64,000 nucleotides of DNA from Maribacter aquimaris (GCF_014596745.1 NZ_JABTCF010000003.1:395864-459863), one strand, 5' to 3'; counted from the stretch's first letter, positions 46,780-56,390 are shown. A program made the numbers and translations. The notes: a model not told the origin generated them from the sequence alone.

Positions 46780-47424
46780 ATGGATCAGGTTGAAAAACAG
46801 GTGACATTCCAAGCTACGAATTCGTACGAAACACTGAATACACTTACCGCAAAAACAAGAAATGTATGGGTAGTCTTTCACGGTATCGGTTATTTAAGCC
46901 GATACTTTCTTAAGTATTTTAACGAGCTCCCGCCCGATGAAAATTATATCATTGCCCCCCAAGCCCCCTCAAAATACTATTTGAACAACCAATACCGCCA
47001 TGTCGGGGCCAGTTGGTTGACCAAAGAGAATACCACCATGGAAACCACGAATGTTCTGGCCTACCTAGATGCTGTTTGGGCAAGGGAAAACATTCCCGAA
47101 ACCTGTAAGCTGATTGTGTTCGGGTTTTCACAAGGGGTCTCCATTGCCACACGATGGGTAACACACCGTAAGTTAAAATGCCACCATCTGGTTTTATATG
47201 CCGGGGGACTACCCAAGGAACTTGTACCGGAGGATTTCGAATTTTTGACCAAGAACAAGACCGAGGTCACATGGTTAGTGGGTGACCAAGACGAGTACAT
47301 TACCCCAGAACGGTTGCAACTGGAATCCAAAAGAATGGTGACTTTGTTTTCTCGAAGGGCCAAACAGATTATCTTCGTGGGTAGGCATAAGATACAAAAA
47401 GAACTCCTAAATCAATTTCTTTAA
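46780..47424 (+). CDS. Alpha/beta hydrolase, esterase-like
   Basis: 214 residues without a signal peptide. VVFHGIGYLSRYF holds the oxyanion region, GFSQGVSIA (about 112-120) the nucleophilic Ser, GDQDEYITPE the acid, and VGRHKI probably the His. It looks like the carboxylesterase / YpfH-type group. It is divergent from the thioesterase with 39 bp between them. MenH of menaquinone synthesis is also an alpha/beta hydrolase, but the sequence here does not show MenH-specific features, so this role is open. Confidence 0.8.
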   Translation: MDQVEKQVTFQATNSYETLNTLTAKTRNVWVVFHGIGYLSRYFLKYFNELPPDENYIIAPQAPSKYYLNNQYRHVGASWLTKENTTMETTNVLAYLDAVWARENIPETCKLIVFGFSQGVSIATRWVTHRKLKCHHLVLYAGGLPKELVPEDFEFLTKNKTEVTWLVGDQDEYITPERLQLESKRMVTLFSRRAKQIIFVGRHKIQKELLNQFL

Positions 47425-47425
47425 C

Positions 47426-47992
47426 ATGGAACAGTTTCCTACACTTACCACCAAACGACTTATTTTAGATCAGATAAAACCCGCTGACGTCCCCAATATC
47501 CTTACCTATGCCGGTAATATAAAAATCGCGGAGAATACGCGGAGTATACCACACCCTTATCTGGAGGAAAATGCCATTGCCTGGATCCAAATCGCAAATG
47601 CCGGGTTTATGGAAAAAGACAACTATATGTTTGCCATTCGACTTAAGGACACCCCTGGTTTGATCGGAGCCATCGGACTCGACATCAACAAGGAAAACAA
47701 CCGGGCGGAATTAGGCTATTGGCTGGCTGAGCCATTTTGGAACAAGGGCATAACCACAGAAGCGGCCAAAGCCATTATTTCCTTCGGATTCGAAGAACTG
47801 AAACTCAACAAGATCATCGCTGTTTATTTAACGACCAATGAAGCATCGGGCAAGGTAATGGTCAAAAACGGTATGATCAAAGAAGCCGAATTCAAAGATC
47901 ACGATGTACAAAGAGGATATACCATTGCCGACAACCGTTATGTTTCATTGATACAATATCGCATGACCAAAAATGAATACGAATCCCTGTAA
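47426..47992 (+). CDS. GNAT N-acetyltransferase (RimJ/RimL-like)
   Basis: 188 residues. The start PTLTTKRLILDQIKPADV and the acetyl-CoA loop YWLAEPFWNKGITTEAAKA (about 92-110) are typical of ribosomal-protein-type N-acetyltransferases. It starts 1 bp after the hydrolase stop, so the two form an operon that continues with the next GNAT gene and the VOC gene. Confidence 0.88.
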   Translation: MEQFPTLTTKRLILDQIKPADVPNILTYAGNIKIAENTRSIPHPYLEENAIAWIQIANAGFMEKDNYMFAIRLKDTPGLIGAIGLDINKENNRAELGYWLAEPFWNKGITTEAAKAIISFGFEELKLNKIIAVYLTTNEASGKVMVKNGMIKEAEFKDHDVQRGYTIADNRYVSLIQYRMTKNEYESL

Positions 47993-48004
47993 ATAAACGT
48001 ACCA

Positions 48005-48580
48005 GTGGCAAATACCCCTTCGATTACCTTGGAAAATGACCATGTACGGCTTGAACCGTTGACCATGGACAACTATAAGCATCTTATTCACATAGCTTCA
48101 GAAAAAAAGTTGGTTCAATTTTCCCCTTCGGATATTGAAACCCCCGAAGCCTTAAAAAATTATGTGGCAACCGCATTGCAACAGCAAAGCGAAGACCAGG
48201 GTATTCCCTTTTTGGTATACGATAAAAGAAAGGAGTCCTATGCCGGATGCACAAGATATATGCTTATCGATTGGAAAAACAAGGTGCTTCATATCGGCTC
48301 AACATGGATTGGGAGGGATTTTCAAGGAAGCGGACTCAATACCCATATGAAAAACCTGATGATCGATCAAGCCTTTGATACTATGGGCTTTGAAAAAATA
48401 GAATTCCGTATCGACGAGCGCAATGTACGCTCACGTAAGGCCGTTGAAAAATTAGGTGGGGTCCTTGAGGGCATCTTACGGAAAAACGTATATCTTTTGG
48501 ATGGATTTAAGCGCAATACCTGTTGCTATGGTATTTTAAAGGAAGAATGGCAAAACAAACCCCAAGGAAAATCTTTATGA
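48005..48580 (+). CDS. GNAT N-acetyltransferase
   Basis: 191 residues from a GTG start at 48005; no ATG gives the full N-terminal beta strand. ITLENDHVRLEPLTMDNY at the start and GSTWIGRDFQGSGLNTHMKN (about 98-117) are GNAT motifs. The stop overlaps the start of a VOC reading frame as ATGA, which was the original gene order. The last 60 codons are present a second time at 48928-49107. Confidence 0.87.
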   Translation: MANTPSITLENDHVRLEPLTMDNYKHLIHIASEKKLVQFSPSDIETPEALKNYVATALQQQSEDQGIPFLVYDKRKESYAGCTRYMLIDWKNKVLHIGSTWIGRDFQGSGLNTHMKNLMIDQAFDTMGFEKIEFRIDERNVRSRKAVEKLGGVLEGILRKNVYLLDGFKRNTCCYGILKEEWQNKPQGKSL

Positions 48581-48666
48581 ACCAAATAATCGCGAACATC
48601 ACCCTTATTGTGGAGGACTATGACAAGGCCCTTACATTTTATACCCAAAAATTGGGTGTGAATTAA
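48577..48666 (+). pseudogene. 5' fragment of a VOC (glyoxalase-like) gene
   Basis: The first 27 codons (MNQIIANITLIVEDYDKALT onward to the QKLG piece) match the intact VOC gene at 49104 at nearly every base. They then run into repeat sequence at TTGGGT and stop at TAA (48664-48666). The piece overlaps the GNAT stop as ATGA, so it is the original start of the VOC gene, cut off from its body. Confidence 0.85.
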
Positions 48667-48934
48667 AAAAAGAAAACATAAACTATCCCGAAGTTCGTGT
48701 TCTTTTCTTTTTTGCATTGCCCAAAAAAGAAACAAAAAATGCTAGGCTGATTTTGAATTTCTTTAAATCCACGCACTTTCCGCGGCCACACCGCCCAGGC
48801 CGCTTTCACTAAGGTGAAATGCTCTATGGACGGCTTCCCCCGCCCAATGCGGAAACCACTTGATTTAAAACGAAATCAAAAATAGGCCGTTCCTTCCTTA
48901 GTATCCCGTTCAGGGGGATGAAAAATAGAATTCC
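48651..48934. repeat. Composite interspersed repeat (locus 2) between duplicated gene ends
   Basis: About 280 bp with the same modules as at 38.4-39.2 kb: TTGGGTGTGAATTA to TTGCATTGCC, the GC-rich GGCCACACCG module, the CGGCTTCCCCCGCCCAATGC unit start and the CCCGTTCAGGGGGATG end. The tandem 244-bp units and the REP-like hairpins are missing. Both ends share short identical sequence with the flanking genes (TTGGGT on the left, GAAAAATAGAATTC on the right). Confidence 0.85.
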
Positions 48935-49107
48935 GTGTCGACGAGCGAAATGTACGTTCACGTAAGGCCGTTGAAAAATTAGGTGGGGTCCTTGAAGGCA
49001 TATTGCGGAAAAACGTATATCTTTTGGATGGATTTAAGCGCAATACCTGTTGCTATGGTATTTTAAAGGAAGAATGGCAAAACAAACCCCAAGGAAAATC
49101 CCTATGA
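48928..49107 (+). pseudogene. 3' fragment of the GNAT gene
   Basis: 60 codons, in frame and ending with the same stop, repeat the C-terminus of the 48005-48580 GNAT with about ten base changes over the ~255-bp duplicated block, most silent. It has no start of its own and overlaps the VOC gene start as ATGA, as in the first copy. Confidence 0.85.
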
Positions 49108-49496
49108 ACCAAATAATCGCGAACATCACCCTTATAGTGGAGGACTATGACAAGGCCCTTACATTTTACACCCAAAAATTGGGTTTTAAACTACGGCAAG
49201 ACATTCCTTTGGAGGGTGATAAACGCTGGGTCTTGGTGTCCCCTGCCGGAGCCGCGGGTACCGCATTGTTATTGGCCAAGGCAGACACTGACAAGGAAAA
49301 AGAACGTATTGGTGACCAAACCGGTGGCCGGGTCTTACTCTTTCTACATACCGATGATTTCTGGAGGGATTATAAGCGGATGAAAGCGAAAGGTGTTGTC
49401 TTTAATGAAGCGCCACGTGAAGAACCCTATGGAACGGTCGCCGTTTTCCAAGACCTTTATGGCAATCTATGGGACCTTTTGCAACCCAAGGGATAA
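49104..49496 (+). CDS. VOC family protein (glyoxalase / bleomycin resistance fold)
   Basis: 130 residues from the ATG at 49104; an upstream in-frame ATG at 49050 lies inside the GNAT fragment. The two beta-alpha-beta-beta-beta halves of the vicinal oxygen chelate fold are seen: ITLIVEDYDKALTFYTQKLG and VLLFLHTDDFWRDYKRMK, ending GTVAVFQDLYGNLWDLLQ with the likely metal Glu/Asp sites. Such proteins act as glyoxalases, dioxygenases or resistance binders. Substrate unknown. Confidence 0.88.
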   Translation: MNQIIANITLIVEDYDKALTFYTQKLGFKLRQDIPLEGDKRWVLVSPAGAAGTALLLAKADTDKEKERIGDQTGGRVLLFLHTDDFWRDYKRMKAKGVVFNEAPREEPYGTVAVFQDLYGNLWDLLQPKG

Positions 49497-50450
49497 CTAC
49501 TCTTTCACAGTAGGTTGTTCCTCGGCTACCTTGTAATACTCGATCTTACGGGAGATATAACTATTTTGGGGGGTAATGATCTCTTTGATCCAATTGCCTT
49601 CCTCCCCATTATCGTACTGGTAAATGTATTCCTTCACATCGACCACTTTACCTTTTTTTGATGTGGCTTTAACGAGCATCCCCTTTGTGTCATACTCATA
49701 GATAATATTTTCCACGGGTACGAACTGATTTTTCCCGGGGTCCTGTCCGAACTTTGTCTCCGCGAGCAATTTCCCTTCCAAATCATAGATGGCTTCCGTG
49801 GCTGATTGGGGCTCCCCTTCCAAAAAGTTCTTGGTCAACACCACCTTCTGTTTCTTTTTATCCTTTCCGATCCTTGTTGATTTGCGAACCGATTTCAAAA
49901 CCGTTCCATTCAATGAATTGGTCTGGGTCTGTTCCCCTTTGTAATCAGCGTATTCGATCAACGTTTCGTCATTACCATCATTATTGGTCCTAATGATCTT
50001 GACCAAAATAGTATCGGCATTATAGATATACTCATAGCGGTCCAGGAATTCCTTATCGTATGAGATTATCTTTTCGGTGACCTTACGTACAGGTAGGGTA
50101 TCTATCTCATAAAAATTGGCATAGGACGTACTACTTTCAAAGATGTTGTTCCTATAATTCTCAAAACGTTTTTCCACAAGCTCCTTCCCCTTGTATTTGT
50201 AATAGGTTACATCATAATCGGTATCGCTATACCGGGTAACCGACTTGGTCAATTTGCCTTCCTTATCAAAATCATAGGCTTCCTTTCCATAGGATGTAAT
50301 GACCAGACATGATTTAACAGGGCCCTTTAAATCGAAATCGGCAATCGTAAAAATCCTAGGTTGTTGGGAATACCCTACCAAAACAACACCCAAAAGGGTT
50401 GTTATCGTCATCAAGGAATGTAAAAAAGAAGTCGTGTAGTTTTTCACCAT
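49497..50450 (-). CDS. Exported protein with YD/RHS-like beta repeats
   Basis: 317 residues with a signal peptide (about 1-28). The body is full of short beta motifs of the form YDFDKEGKLTKSV, YTYKYKGKELVE-like and YDTKGMLVKATSKKGKV, as in YD-repeat proteins, without the RHS core end. The gene stops 1 bp from the VOC stop (convergent). Many Bacteroidota have such proteins of unknown function. No toxin domain is seen. Confidence 0.7.
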   Translation of the reverse strand: MVKNYTTSFLHSLMTITTLLGVVLVGYSQQPRIFTIADFDLKGPVKSCLVITSYGKEAYDFDKEGKLTKSVTRYSDTDYDVTYYKYKGKELVEKRFENYRNNIFESSTSYANFYEIDTLPVRKVTEKIISYDKEFLDRYEYIYNADTILVKIIRTNNDGNDETLIEYADYKGEQTQTNSLNGTVLKSVRKSTRIGKDKKKQKVVLTKNFLEGEPQSATEAIYDLEGKLLAETKFGQDPGKNQFVPVENIIYEYDTKGMLVKATSKKGKVVDVKEYIYQYDNGEEGNWIKEIITPQNSYISRKIEYYKVAEEQPTVKE

Positions 50451-50610
50451 AGATCAAAAGTACTTTATAATACCGCAACAATAAAACAAAATCCATACCA
50501 TTAATATTGTGGTATGCCATGAAAATTCGTTGACCGTACATGTATTTTCAAATGAATTGTCCTGTATCTTTAAACCTTTAATGATAGCGAAACCAAGAAA
50601 AACCAACAAA

Positions 50611-51513
50611 ATGAAAAAAATTGCTGCCTTTATTCCCTTACTCCTGATCATGGGGTGCAACACCAAGGAAAAACCCGTATTGGAATATCCTGACTTTGAG
50701 ATCGGGGTAATTGCCGACTGCCAATACTGTTATTGTGAACCTTCCGAAGTCCGTTTTTACAAGAAAGCCTCGGGGAAGCTACAGGAAGCCGTGAATGAAC
50801 TCAATACCCATACCTTGGATTATACCATCCACCTTGGGGATTTTATCGATAGGGACTTTAACAGTTTCGATACCCTTATCCCTATTTGGGCCGGACTCAA
50901 ATCGGACCGGTACCATGTGTTGGGCAACCATGACTTTAAAGTTGCCGACTCCCTAAAACCCTTGGTCTTTGACAAAATGGACCTTAAGGACCGGTATTAC
51001 AGTATCGTAAGGAACAAATGGCGTTTTATTGTTTTGGATGGAAATGACCTGAGTGTACATGGGGCCTTAACGGAAACCAAAAAACAACAGACCGATTCCC
51101 TCTTCACCTTGTTGTCCAAAAAGGAATTACCCAACTTGAAACATTGGAATGGCGGCTTGGGTACCGAACAATTGCAATGGGTGGAAAACGAATTGAAACA
51201 GGCCACCGATAAGAAGGAACGTGTGGGCTTTTATTGTCACTTTCCAGCCCTAGGGGAAACCAATGACCATAATCTTTGGAATTATGAACAGCTCTTGGCC
51301 ATCATTGATAAGTACGACTGTGTAAAGTTTTATTTTAACGGCCATAACCACGCTGGAAGCTATGTTCAGAAAGACGGTGTACATTATTTGAATTTCAAAG
51401 GTATGCTCGATACCCGTGACAGTACTTCATTTGCCAGGGTCACTTTCCATAACGATTCACTCCTCGTAAAAGGCTATGGTCGGGAGCCCGACCGAGGATT
51501 GCGCATCCGTTGA
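50611..51513 (+). CDS. Metallophosphoesterase lipoprotein, ADP-ribose/CDP-alcohol diphosphatase-like
   Basis: 300 residues from the ATG at 50611, which gives a lipoprotein signal ending at the Cys of LLLIMGC; an earlier ATG at 50509 would bury this signal. The calcineurin-type metal sites are VIADCQYCY (DxQ in place of DxH, as in Mn-dependent ADP-ribose/CDP-alcohol diphosphatases), GDFIDRD, GNHDFK, YCHFPA and NGHNHAGSY. It probably cleaves pyrophosphate or phosphodiester bonds at the cell envelope. Exact substrate unknown. Confidence 0.8.
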   Translation: MKKIAAFIPLLLIMGCNTKEKPVLEYPDFEIGVIADCQYCYCEPSEVRFYKKASGKLQEAVNELNTHTLDYTIHLGDFIDRDFNSFDTLIPIWAGLKSDRYHVLGNHDFKVADSLKPLVFDKMDLKDRYYSIVRNKWRFIVLDGNDLSVHGALTETKKQQTDSLFTLLSKKELPNLKHWNGGLGTEQLQWVENELKQATDKKERVGFYCHFPALGETNDHNLWNYEQLLAIIDKYDCVKFYFNGHNHAGSYVQKDGVHYLNFKGMLDTRDSTSFARVTFHNDSLLVKGYGREPDRGLRIR

Positions 51514-51528
51514 ACGCATTGCATAAAA

Positions 51529-51562
51529 AAAGCATCCTGATAGTATCATCAGGATGCTTTTT
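51529..51562. terminator. Bidirectional terminator between the phosphoesterase and dnaK
   Basis: AGCATCCTGA (51531-51540) pairs with TCAGGATGCT (51549-51558) around an 8-nt loop, with A- and T-runs on both sides. Confidence 0.85.
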
Positions 51563-51583
51563 ACTATAACGTAATCTTTATAA

Positions 51584-51678
51584 CTACTTGACTTCTTCGA
51601 AGTCTACCCTTCGACCATGCCTGTATTGAGCGCAGTCGAAATACTCAGGACAGGCTACTTGACTTCTTCGAAGTCTAC
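51584..51678. repeat. 24-bp direct repeat around a 47-bp palindromic insert at the end of dnaK
   Basis: The 24 bp at 51655-51678 (last codons and stop of dnaK) are exactly repeated at 51584-51607. Between them lie 47 bp with TTCGAC / GTCGAA and CCTGTATTGAG / CTCAGGACAGG complementary parts. The DnaK reading frame is unchanged because the gene-proximal copy keeps the stop codon. Confidence 0.9.
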
Positions 51679-53562
51679 GTCTTCAACGTTATCACCTTCA
51701 CCGGCATCGGCACTGGCAGTTTCCTCACCATTGGGTGAAGCTCCCGCTTGTTGGCCTTCCGCTTGGGCTTTGTACATTTCCTCGGAAGCTACTTTCCAAG
51801 CTTCGTTGATTTTGTCCAAGGCAGGTGTAATGACCGCTAGGTCCTTACTTTCATGTGCTTTCTTCAATTCTTCCAAAGCCTCTTCAATCGGCTTCTTCTT
51901 ATCATCTGAAAGTTTATCACCGAACTCTGACAATTGTTTTTCAGTCTGGAAGATCATTCCATCGGCCTCATTCAATTTATCGGCGGTTTCCTTGGCTTTT
52001 TTATCGGTTTCAGCATTTGCCTCTGCTTCCGCTTTCATCTTTTTGATTTCCTCTTCGGTCAAACCAGAAGAAGCCTCGATACGGATATCCTGTGTTTTAT
52101 TGCTAGCCTTATCGGTTGCGGAAACCTTGATGATACCATTGGCATCAATATCAAAGGTCACTTCAATTTGAGGTGTACCTCTTGGTGCAGGTGGAATTCC
52201 GTCTAAATGGAAACGTCCTATTGTTTTATTATCCGCTGCCATTGGTCTTTCCCCTTGCAACACATGGATCTCAACGGAGGGCTGGTTATCAGCCGCAGTA
52301 GAGAACACCTGCGATTTTTTGGTAGGGATCGTGGTATTGGCCTCGATCAACTTGGTCATTACACTACCCATGGTCTCAATACCCAATGATAATGGTGTAA
52401 CATCCAATAACAATACATCCTTAACATCACCGGTCAATACACCACCTTGAATGGCAGCACCTACGGCAACAACCTCATCCGGGTTCACCCCTTTCGATGG
52501 TTTTTTGCCAAAGAATTTCTCAACAGCTTCCTGTACGGCAGGGATACGTGTTGAACCACCCACTAAGATGATTTCATCGATATCACTTTTTGAAAGTCCG
52601 GCAGCTTTTAAGGCTGACTCACAGGGATCGATGGTTCTTTTCACCAAATCAGCGATCAACTGCTCAAATTTGGAACGTGTCAAAGAACGCACCAAGTGTT
52701 TAGGTCCTGAAGCAGTAGCTGTAACGTAAGGTAAATTGATCTCGGTCTGTGCGGAAGAAGACAATTCGATTTTCGCTTTCTCGGCAGCTTCACGCAAACG
52801 TTGCAATGCCATGGCATCATCACGAAGATCTATACTTTCATCTTTTTTGAATTCGTCGGCCAACCAGTCAATGATCTTTTGATCAACATCATCACCTCCC
52901 AAGTGGGTATCCCCATCGGTAGACAATACTTCGAATACACCGTCACCCAATTCCAAGATGGAAACATCATGGGTACCACCACCAAAGTCAAAAACCACTA
53001 TTTTCTGGTCCGTGTCCTTTTTATCCATACCATAGGCCAAAGAAGCCGCGGTAGGTTCGTTGATGATACGTTCTACCTTAAGTCCGGCTATCTCACCGGC
53101 CTCTTTGGTAGCCTGTCTTTGTGCATCGTTAAAATAGGCTGGTACGGTAATTACCGCTCTGGTCACATCCTGTCCTAAATAATCCTCGGCGGTTTTCTTC
53201 ATTTTCTGAAGGATCATCGCTGAAAGTTCCTGAGGCGTATATAAACGTCCGTCTATATCAACCCTTGGGGTATCGTTATCCCCTTTTACTACTTTATAAG
53301 GAACACGTTGTGCCTCTTTTTGGGATTCGGAAAACTTGTTACCCATAAAACGTTTGATCGAGTAAACGGTTTTATGCGGGTTGGTGACTGCCTGTCTTTT
53401 TGCAGGATCCCCTACTTTGATTTCCCCACCTTCAACAAATGCGATTACTGATGGTGTAGTTCGCTTACCTTCGGCATTGGGAATTACAACAGGCTCGTTA
53501 CCTTCCATTACGGAAACGCAGGAGTTGGTCGTACCCAAATCTATACCTATAATCTTGCTCAT
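51655..53562 (-). CDS. dnaK: Molecular chaperone DnaK (Hsp70)
   Basis: 635 residues. The ATPase domain starts [18 protein letters not shown] and holds [14 protein letters not shown] and [13 protein letters not shown]; the substrate domain contains [16 protein letters not shown], and the C-terminus is rich in Gly, Ala and Glu, ending FEEVK. DnaK refolds and holds client proteins with DnaJ and GrpE, which are not in the window. A palindrome 80 bp upstream may take part in its regulation. Confidence 0.98.
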   Translation of the reverse strand: MSKIIGIDLGTTNSCVSVMEGNEPVVIPNAEGKRTTPSVIAFVEGGEIKVGDPAKRQAVTNPHKTVYSIKRFMGNKFSESQKEAQRVPYKVVKGDNDTPRVDIDGRLYTPQELSAMILQKMKKTAEDYLGQDVTRAVITVPAYFNDAQRQATKEAGEIAGLKVERIINEPTAASLAYGMDKKDTDQKIVVFDFGGGTHDVSILELGDGVFEVLSTDGDTHLGGDDVDQKIIDWLADEFKKDESIDLRDDAMALQRLREAAEKAKIELSSSAQTEINLPYVTATASGPKHLVRSLTRSKFEQLIADLVKRTIDPCESALKAAGLSKSDIDEIILVGGSTRIPAVQEAVEKFFGKKPSKGVNPDEVVAVGAAIQGGVLTGDVKDVLLLDVTPLSLGIETMGSVMTKLIEANTTIPTKKSQVFSTAADNQPSVEIHVLQGERPMAADNKTIGRFHLDGIPPAPRGTPQIEVTFDIDANGIIKVSATDKASNKTQDIRIEASSGLTEEEIKKMKAEAEANAETDKKAKETADKLNEADGMIFQTEKQLSEFGDKLSDDKKKPIEEALEELKKAHESKDLAVITPALDKINEAWKVASEEMYKAQAEGQQAGASPNGEETASADAGEGDNVEDVDFEEVK

Positions 53563-53599
53563 TATCTATGTTTTAAATATTAGTGCTTAATTTTATATG

Positions 53600-53760
53600 T
53601 CGGTAAGGGAATGACAAACAATATGCCAATTGCCAACCAACTGACATGATGTCATTCATGATGCGGCCGTACTATCGATAAAATAGCTATTCACAGGATG
53701 CTTGACAGATTTTTGTTTGATAACTTTCTTCTTGGACTTGAAACACAAACCATCATTAAT
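53600..53760. repeat. dnaK upstream region with palindrome, copy 1 of a diverged repeat
   Basis: Holds TGACATGATGTCA (53642-53654), a 13-bp palindrome around a central G, then about 100 bp with pieces such as GGATGCTTGACAG and CTTGGACTTGAAACACAAACC. Both palindrome and following pieces return at about 56010-56170 in the same order and spacing. The rest of the gap to 54101 shows nothing else recognisable. Confidence 0.65.
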
Positions 53761-54101
53761 TATGATAGGGTGACCCGAATTCCCAAGGCTACGGAACTCA
53801 ACAAATCCTAAACGAAAAACAGGGGGGGGATAATCAGTGCTCACGAAGTTTTAATCCCAAAATTATACAATACCCTTAATTTCCTCTTTTATTCTTTCTG
53901 TTTGATAAATAGCATTTAAAACTATAGAACTATTCATTGTTTGGCCGAGCGGTCCCATGAAATCCCCATAGGACATAAATCGTGTAAGTAAAGATCGATA
54001 ATTTTTAAAAACCTTCGGATCAATTTACCAAATCAGGCATCTGACCACGCAACAATTTATTTAACAACACGTTAGATATACTCTAGAATAAAAATAAATT
54101 T

Positions 54102-55589
54102 ATGAGACAAGTATTATTGATTCTTTTTTTCATCAACTCTGTTTTATTGAACGCACAACAAAACAAAGCACAAACCAATGATAAGATAGCGATTGAATCC
54201 AAAGGGTTTGTTTGCTCACAGGGTGGTTTTAATATTCAACTACGTAACTTTGATGATGGTACTGCCTCTGTTTCATTTTATGGCAGTGGCACCTTATACA
54301 TGGATGTCTCTGAAATAACCAGTTGGAGCCCATTCAATCCTTATAGTGAGTCTTATGTTAAAAAGCAAGCCCCTGTAGAACCCAATCAAGTTTGTCTAAA
54401 AACCGGTTTTTACGTCTCACCCAGGGATTACTATTATACCATTACAAAAGGCAATCGAAATCCATGGAGTAGCACCATTGCCGTATATGTTCAAAACGTA
54501 CCTATAGACTTATCAGGGTACACCAACCCTAGTGAGGTATTGAGTATTTATAAGTCAAAATTGGAAAATGTTTCAAATGGCGGGGCAATACCCTCTTCTT
54601 GTTCAGATGCTCTTGGATGTAGTCATCAGAGTGGAAGTAATGGAGGAAATGCAGATTTAGTACAACAAGGTAACACTAGATTCTCCATTGCTGATTTAAT
54701 GGCAGATGCTCCTTGGCTAGATACTTATGATGCTATAAGACTTTGGAAGGGAGAAAGCACTGGTTGGGGCGATTCTGTTGAGGATGTCAGAGGATTATCT
54801 TCAAGTTGGTTGAACGTCCTAAATAATTTAGGCATTATTAATGGTGCTGCAATTAAAGCCCAAATTATGGATCAAACCCCACAATATGGATTGATCTTAA
54901 AGAAGATAAGTACCCCTAGCTTGGACTTTTTATGTTTGGAACCCATTGAGGAAGGTGAGGATCCACCGGTAATCATTTTACCAAAACTAAATATTCCTGC
55001 ATTCCTAGCAGGTCAATGTTTATCGTTTCCATCATGTATGTACATACCTCAAACCACTAATAAGTATCTACCTGGGGGACAAGGCAGGGATGGAGGCCCA
55101 AATCCTGATTATTGTGAACAAAACGATCCCACGAGTGAATCTTACATCCCAATGTATGTTACGAACTCAGATATACTTTTAGAATTATTTTCGGAAGTTG
55201 AATACCTTACGTATGACCAATTGGATGCAATCCAAGAAAAGGGTGTGGATATTTACAGCAGCTTTAACAACATAATGCGGAAAGATAGAGCTAATACTAT
55301 TGCAGAGAATCCCGCTAAAAACAGAATCCTTTATGATTGCGTTATAATGGACAATTCCGCAGCTGGGAAATCGATGGTATTATCAGATATAGATAATACA
55401 AATGGTATTAAATACAATGAACAATGTAAAACCAAGGATATAGCCTACTACGATGCATTAATAGAAAAAATGATCGTAGTAAACCCTATGATCAGGGACG
55501 TTAAAAATCATCCATGCAATAAACCTAAGATACTAAAAGCAAATATGAACAACCATGCAATCAAAAAAAATAAGGCTGTAAAATTTTAA
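54102..55589 (+). CDS. Unrecognised secreted protein
   Basis: 495 residues with a signal peptide (about 1-19, ending LLNAQ). The N-terminal part (about 30-165) is beta-like and contains VSFYGSGTLYMDVSE. A Gly/Ser/Cys-rich linker follows (about 165-190), then a mixed region with APWLDTYDAIRLWKGESTG and a Pro-rich stretch, and a helical, basic C-terminus (HAIKKNKAVKF). More than ten cysteines suggest disulfides. No family is recognised. It stands alone between two copies of a diverged repeat, with its own terminator behind. Confidence 0.7.
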   Translation: MRQVLLILFFINSVLLNAQQNKAQTNDKIAIESKGFVCSQGGFNIQLRNFDDGTASVSFYGSGTLYMDVSEITSWSPFNPYSESYVKKQAPVEPNQVCLKTGFYVSPRDYYYTITKGNRNPWSSTIAVYVQNVPIDLSGYTNPSEVLSIYKSKLENVSNGGAIPSSCSDALGCSHQSGSNGGNADLVQQGNTRFSIADLMADAPWLDTYDAIRLWKGESTGWGDSVEDVRGLSSSWLNVLNNLGIINGAAIKAQIMDQTPQYGLILKKISTPSLDFLCLEPIEEGEDPPVIILPKLNIPAFLAGQCLSFPSCMYIPQTTNKYLPGGQGRDGGPNPDYCEQNDPTSESYIPMYVTNSDILLELFSEVEYLTYDQLDAIQEKGVDIYSSFNNIMRKDRANTIAENPAKNRILYDCVIMDNSAAGKSMVLSDIDNTNGIKYNEQCKTKDIAYYDALIEKMIVVNPMIRDVKNHPCNKPKILKANMNNHAIKKNKAVKF

Positions 55590-55683
55590 ACCAAGGAAAA
55601 AGGTTGCACCCTACCTAACAGAACACAATTACTTGAATCGATATGTGTTGCCCAAACCTTGATTATATAAAATAGCACTAATT

Positions 55684-55711
55684 AAAAGCCGCCCATAGCG
55701 GCTTTTTTTCA
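55684..55711 (+). terminator. Terminator after the unrecognised secreted gene
   Basis: AAGCCGC (55686-55692) pairs with GCGGCTT (55698-55704), followed by seven T. Confidence 0.75.
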
Positions 55712-56390
55712 ATTTAAACCTATTTGAAATAGGGCTACACATCAAAGGGTCAAATAGAATAACCGCGTTTTCATCCAAAAAGCCAAAAACATCACCACAA
55801 CCTAAAAAATGACTATGCCTACTACATTTAGGTTCGTTGAACATGCATGTTCAACCCTCCTAGGGGATTGAAAAAACAATGACCGACCACGACCCTATAC
55901 CAGGCAGGAACCAAAAATTCAAACAACAGACATCGTTTCATTTACAGACCCCATTATCAATCCATGACTTAGGTGAAATCGACTTTTTAATTGTTATAAG
56001 TAATTTTATTGGCGAATGGGAATGATATTCACACCTACCGTATCGCCAACATCAAACTGACATGATGTCATTCAAGATACTACTGAATCCTAGGGAAACA
56101 CCCTTTTTTACAGGGTGCTTGAAGGGATTTTGTTCCCTGACTTTCTTTTTGGTTTGAAGGACAAACCGACTTTATCATAAGATCTAGTCAGCTTCATGGT
56201 CCTCTATCCGACGATAAACTTTTGAAATTCCCTTTCATTTCTTTCTAGCCTTAAAGAAACATCAGAACGAAAAACAAGCTTTCCCATAGGAATCCATACG
56301 TTGTCAAACCCTGTAAAACCAATGTGGAATTTTGCCTACAAGAAAAATATAATAGGGGGTTTCATCCAACAATAATTTTATCTTTACACG
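55712..56390. other. Intergenic stretch with copy 2 of the dnaK-side repeat
   Basis: About 680 bp without a supported gene. The TGACATGATGTCA palindrome is at 56058-56070 and the related downstream pieces GGGTGCTTGAAGGGATTTTG and GGTTTGAAGGACAAACC run to about 56168. Directly before the dehydratase, TATCTTTA (about 56378-56385) is a weak -7-like element. Confidence 0.6.

Noticed and set aside
53941..54000. TTGGCCGAGCGGTC resembles the D-arm of a serine tRNA
   Set aside because: No matching acceptor stem, anticodon arm or T-arm follows.
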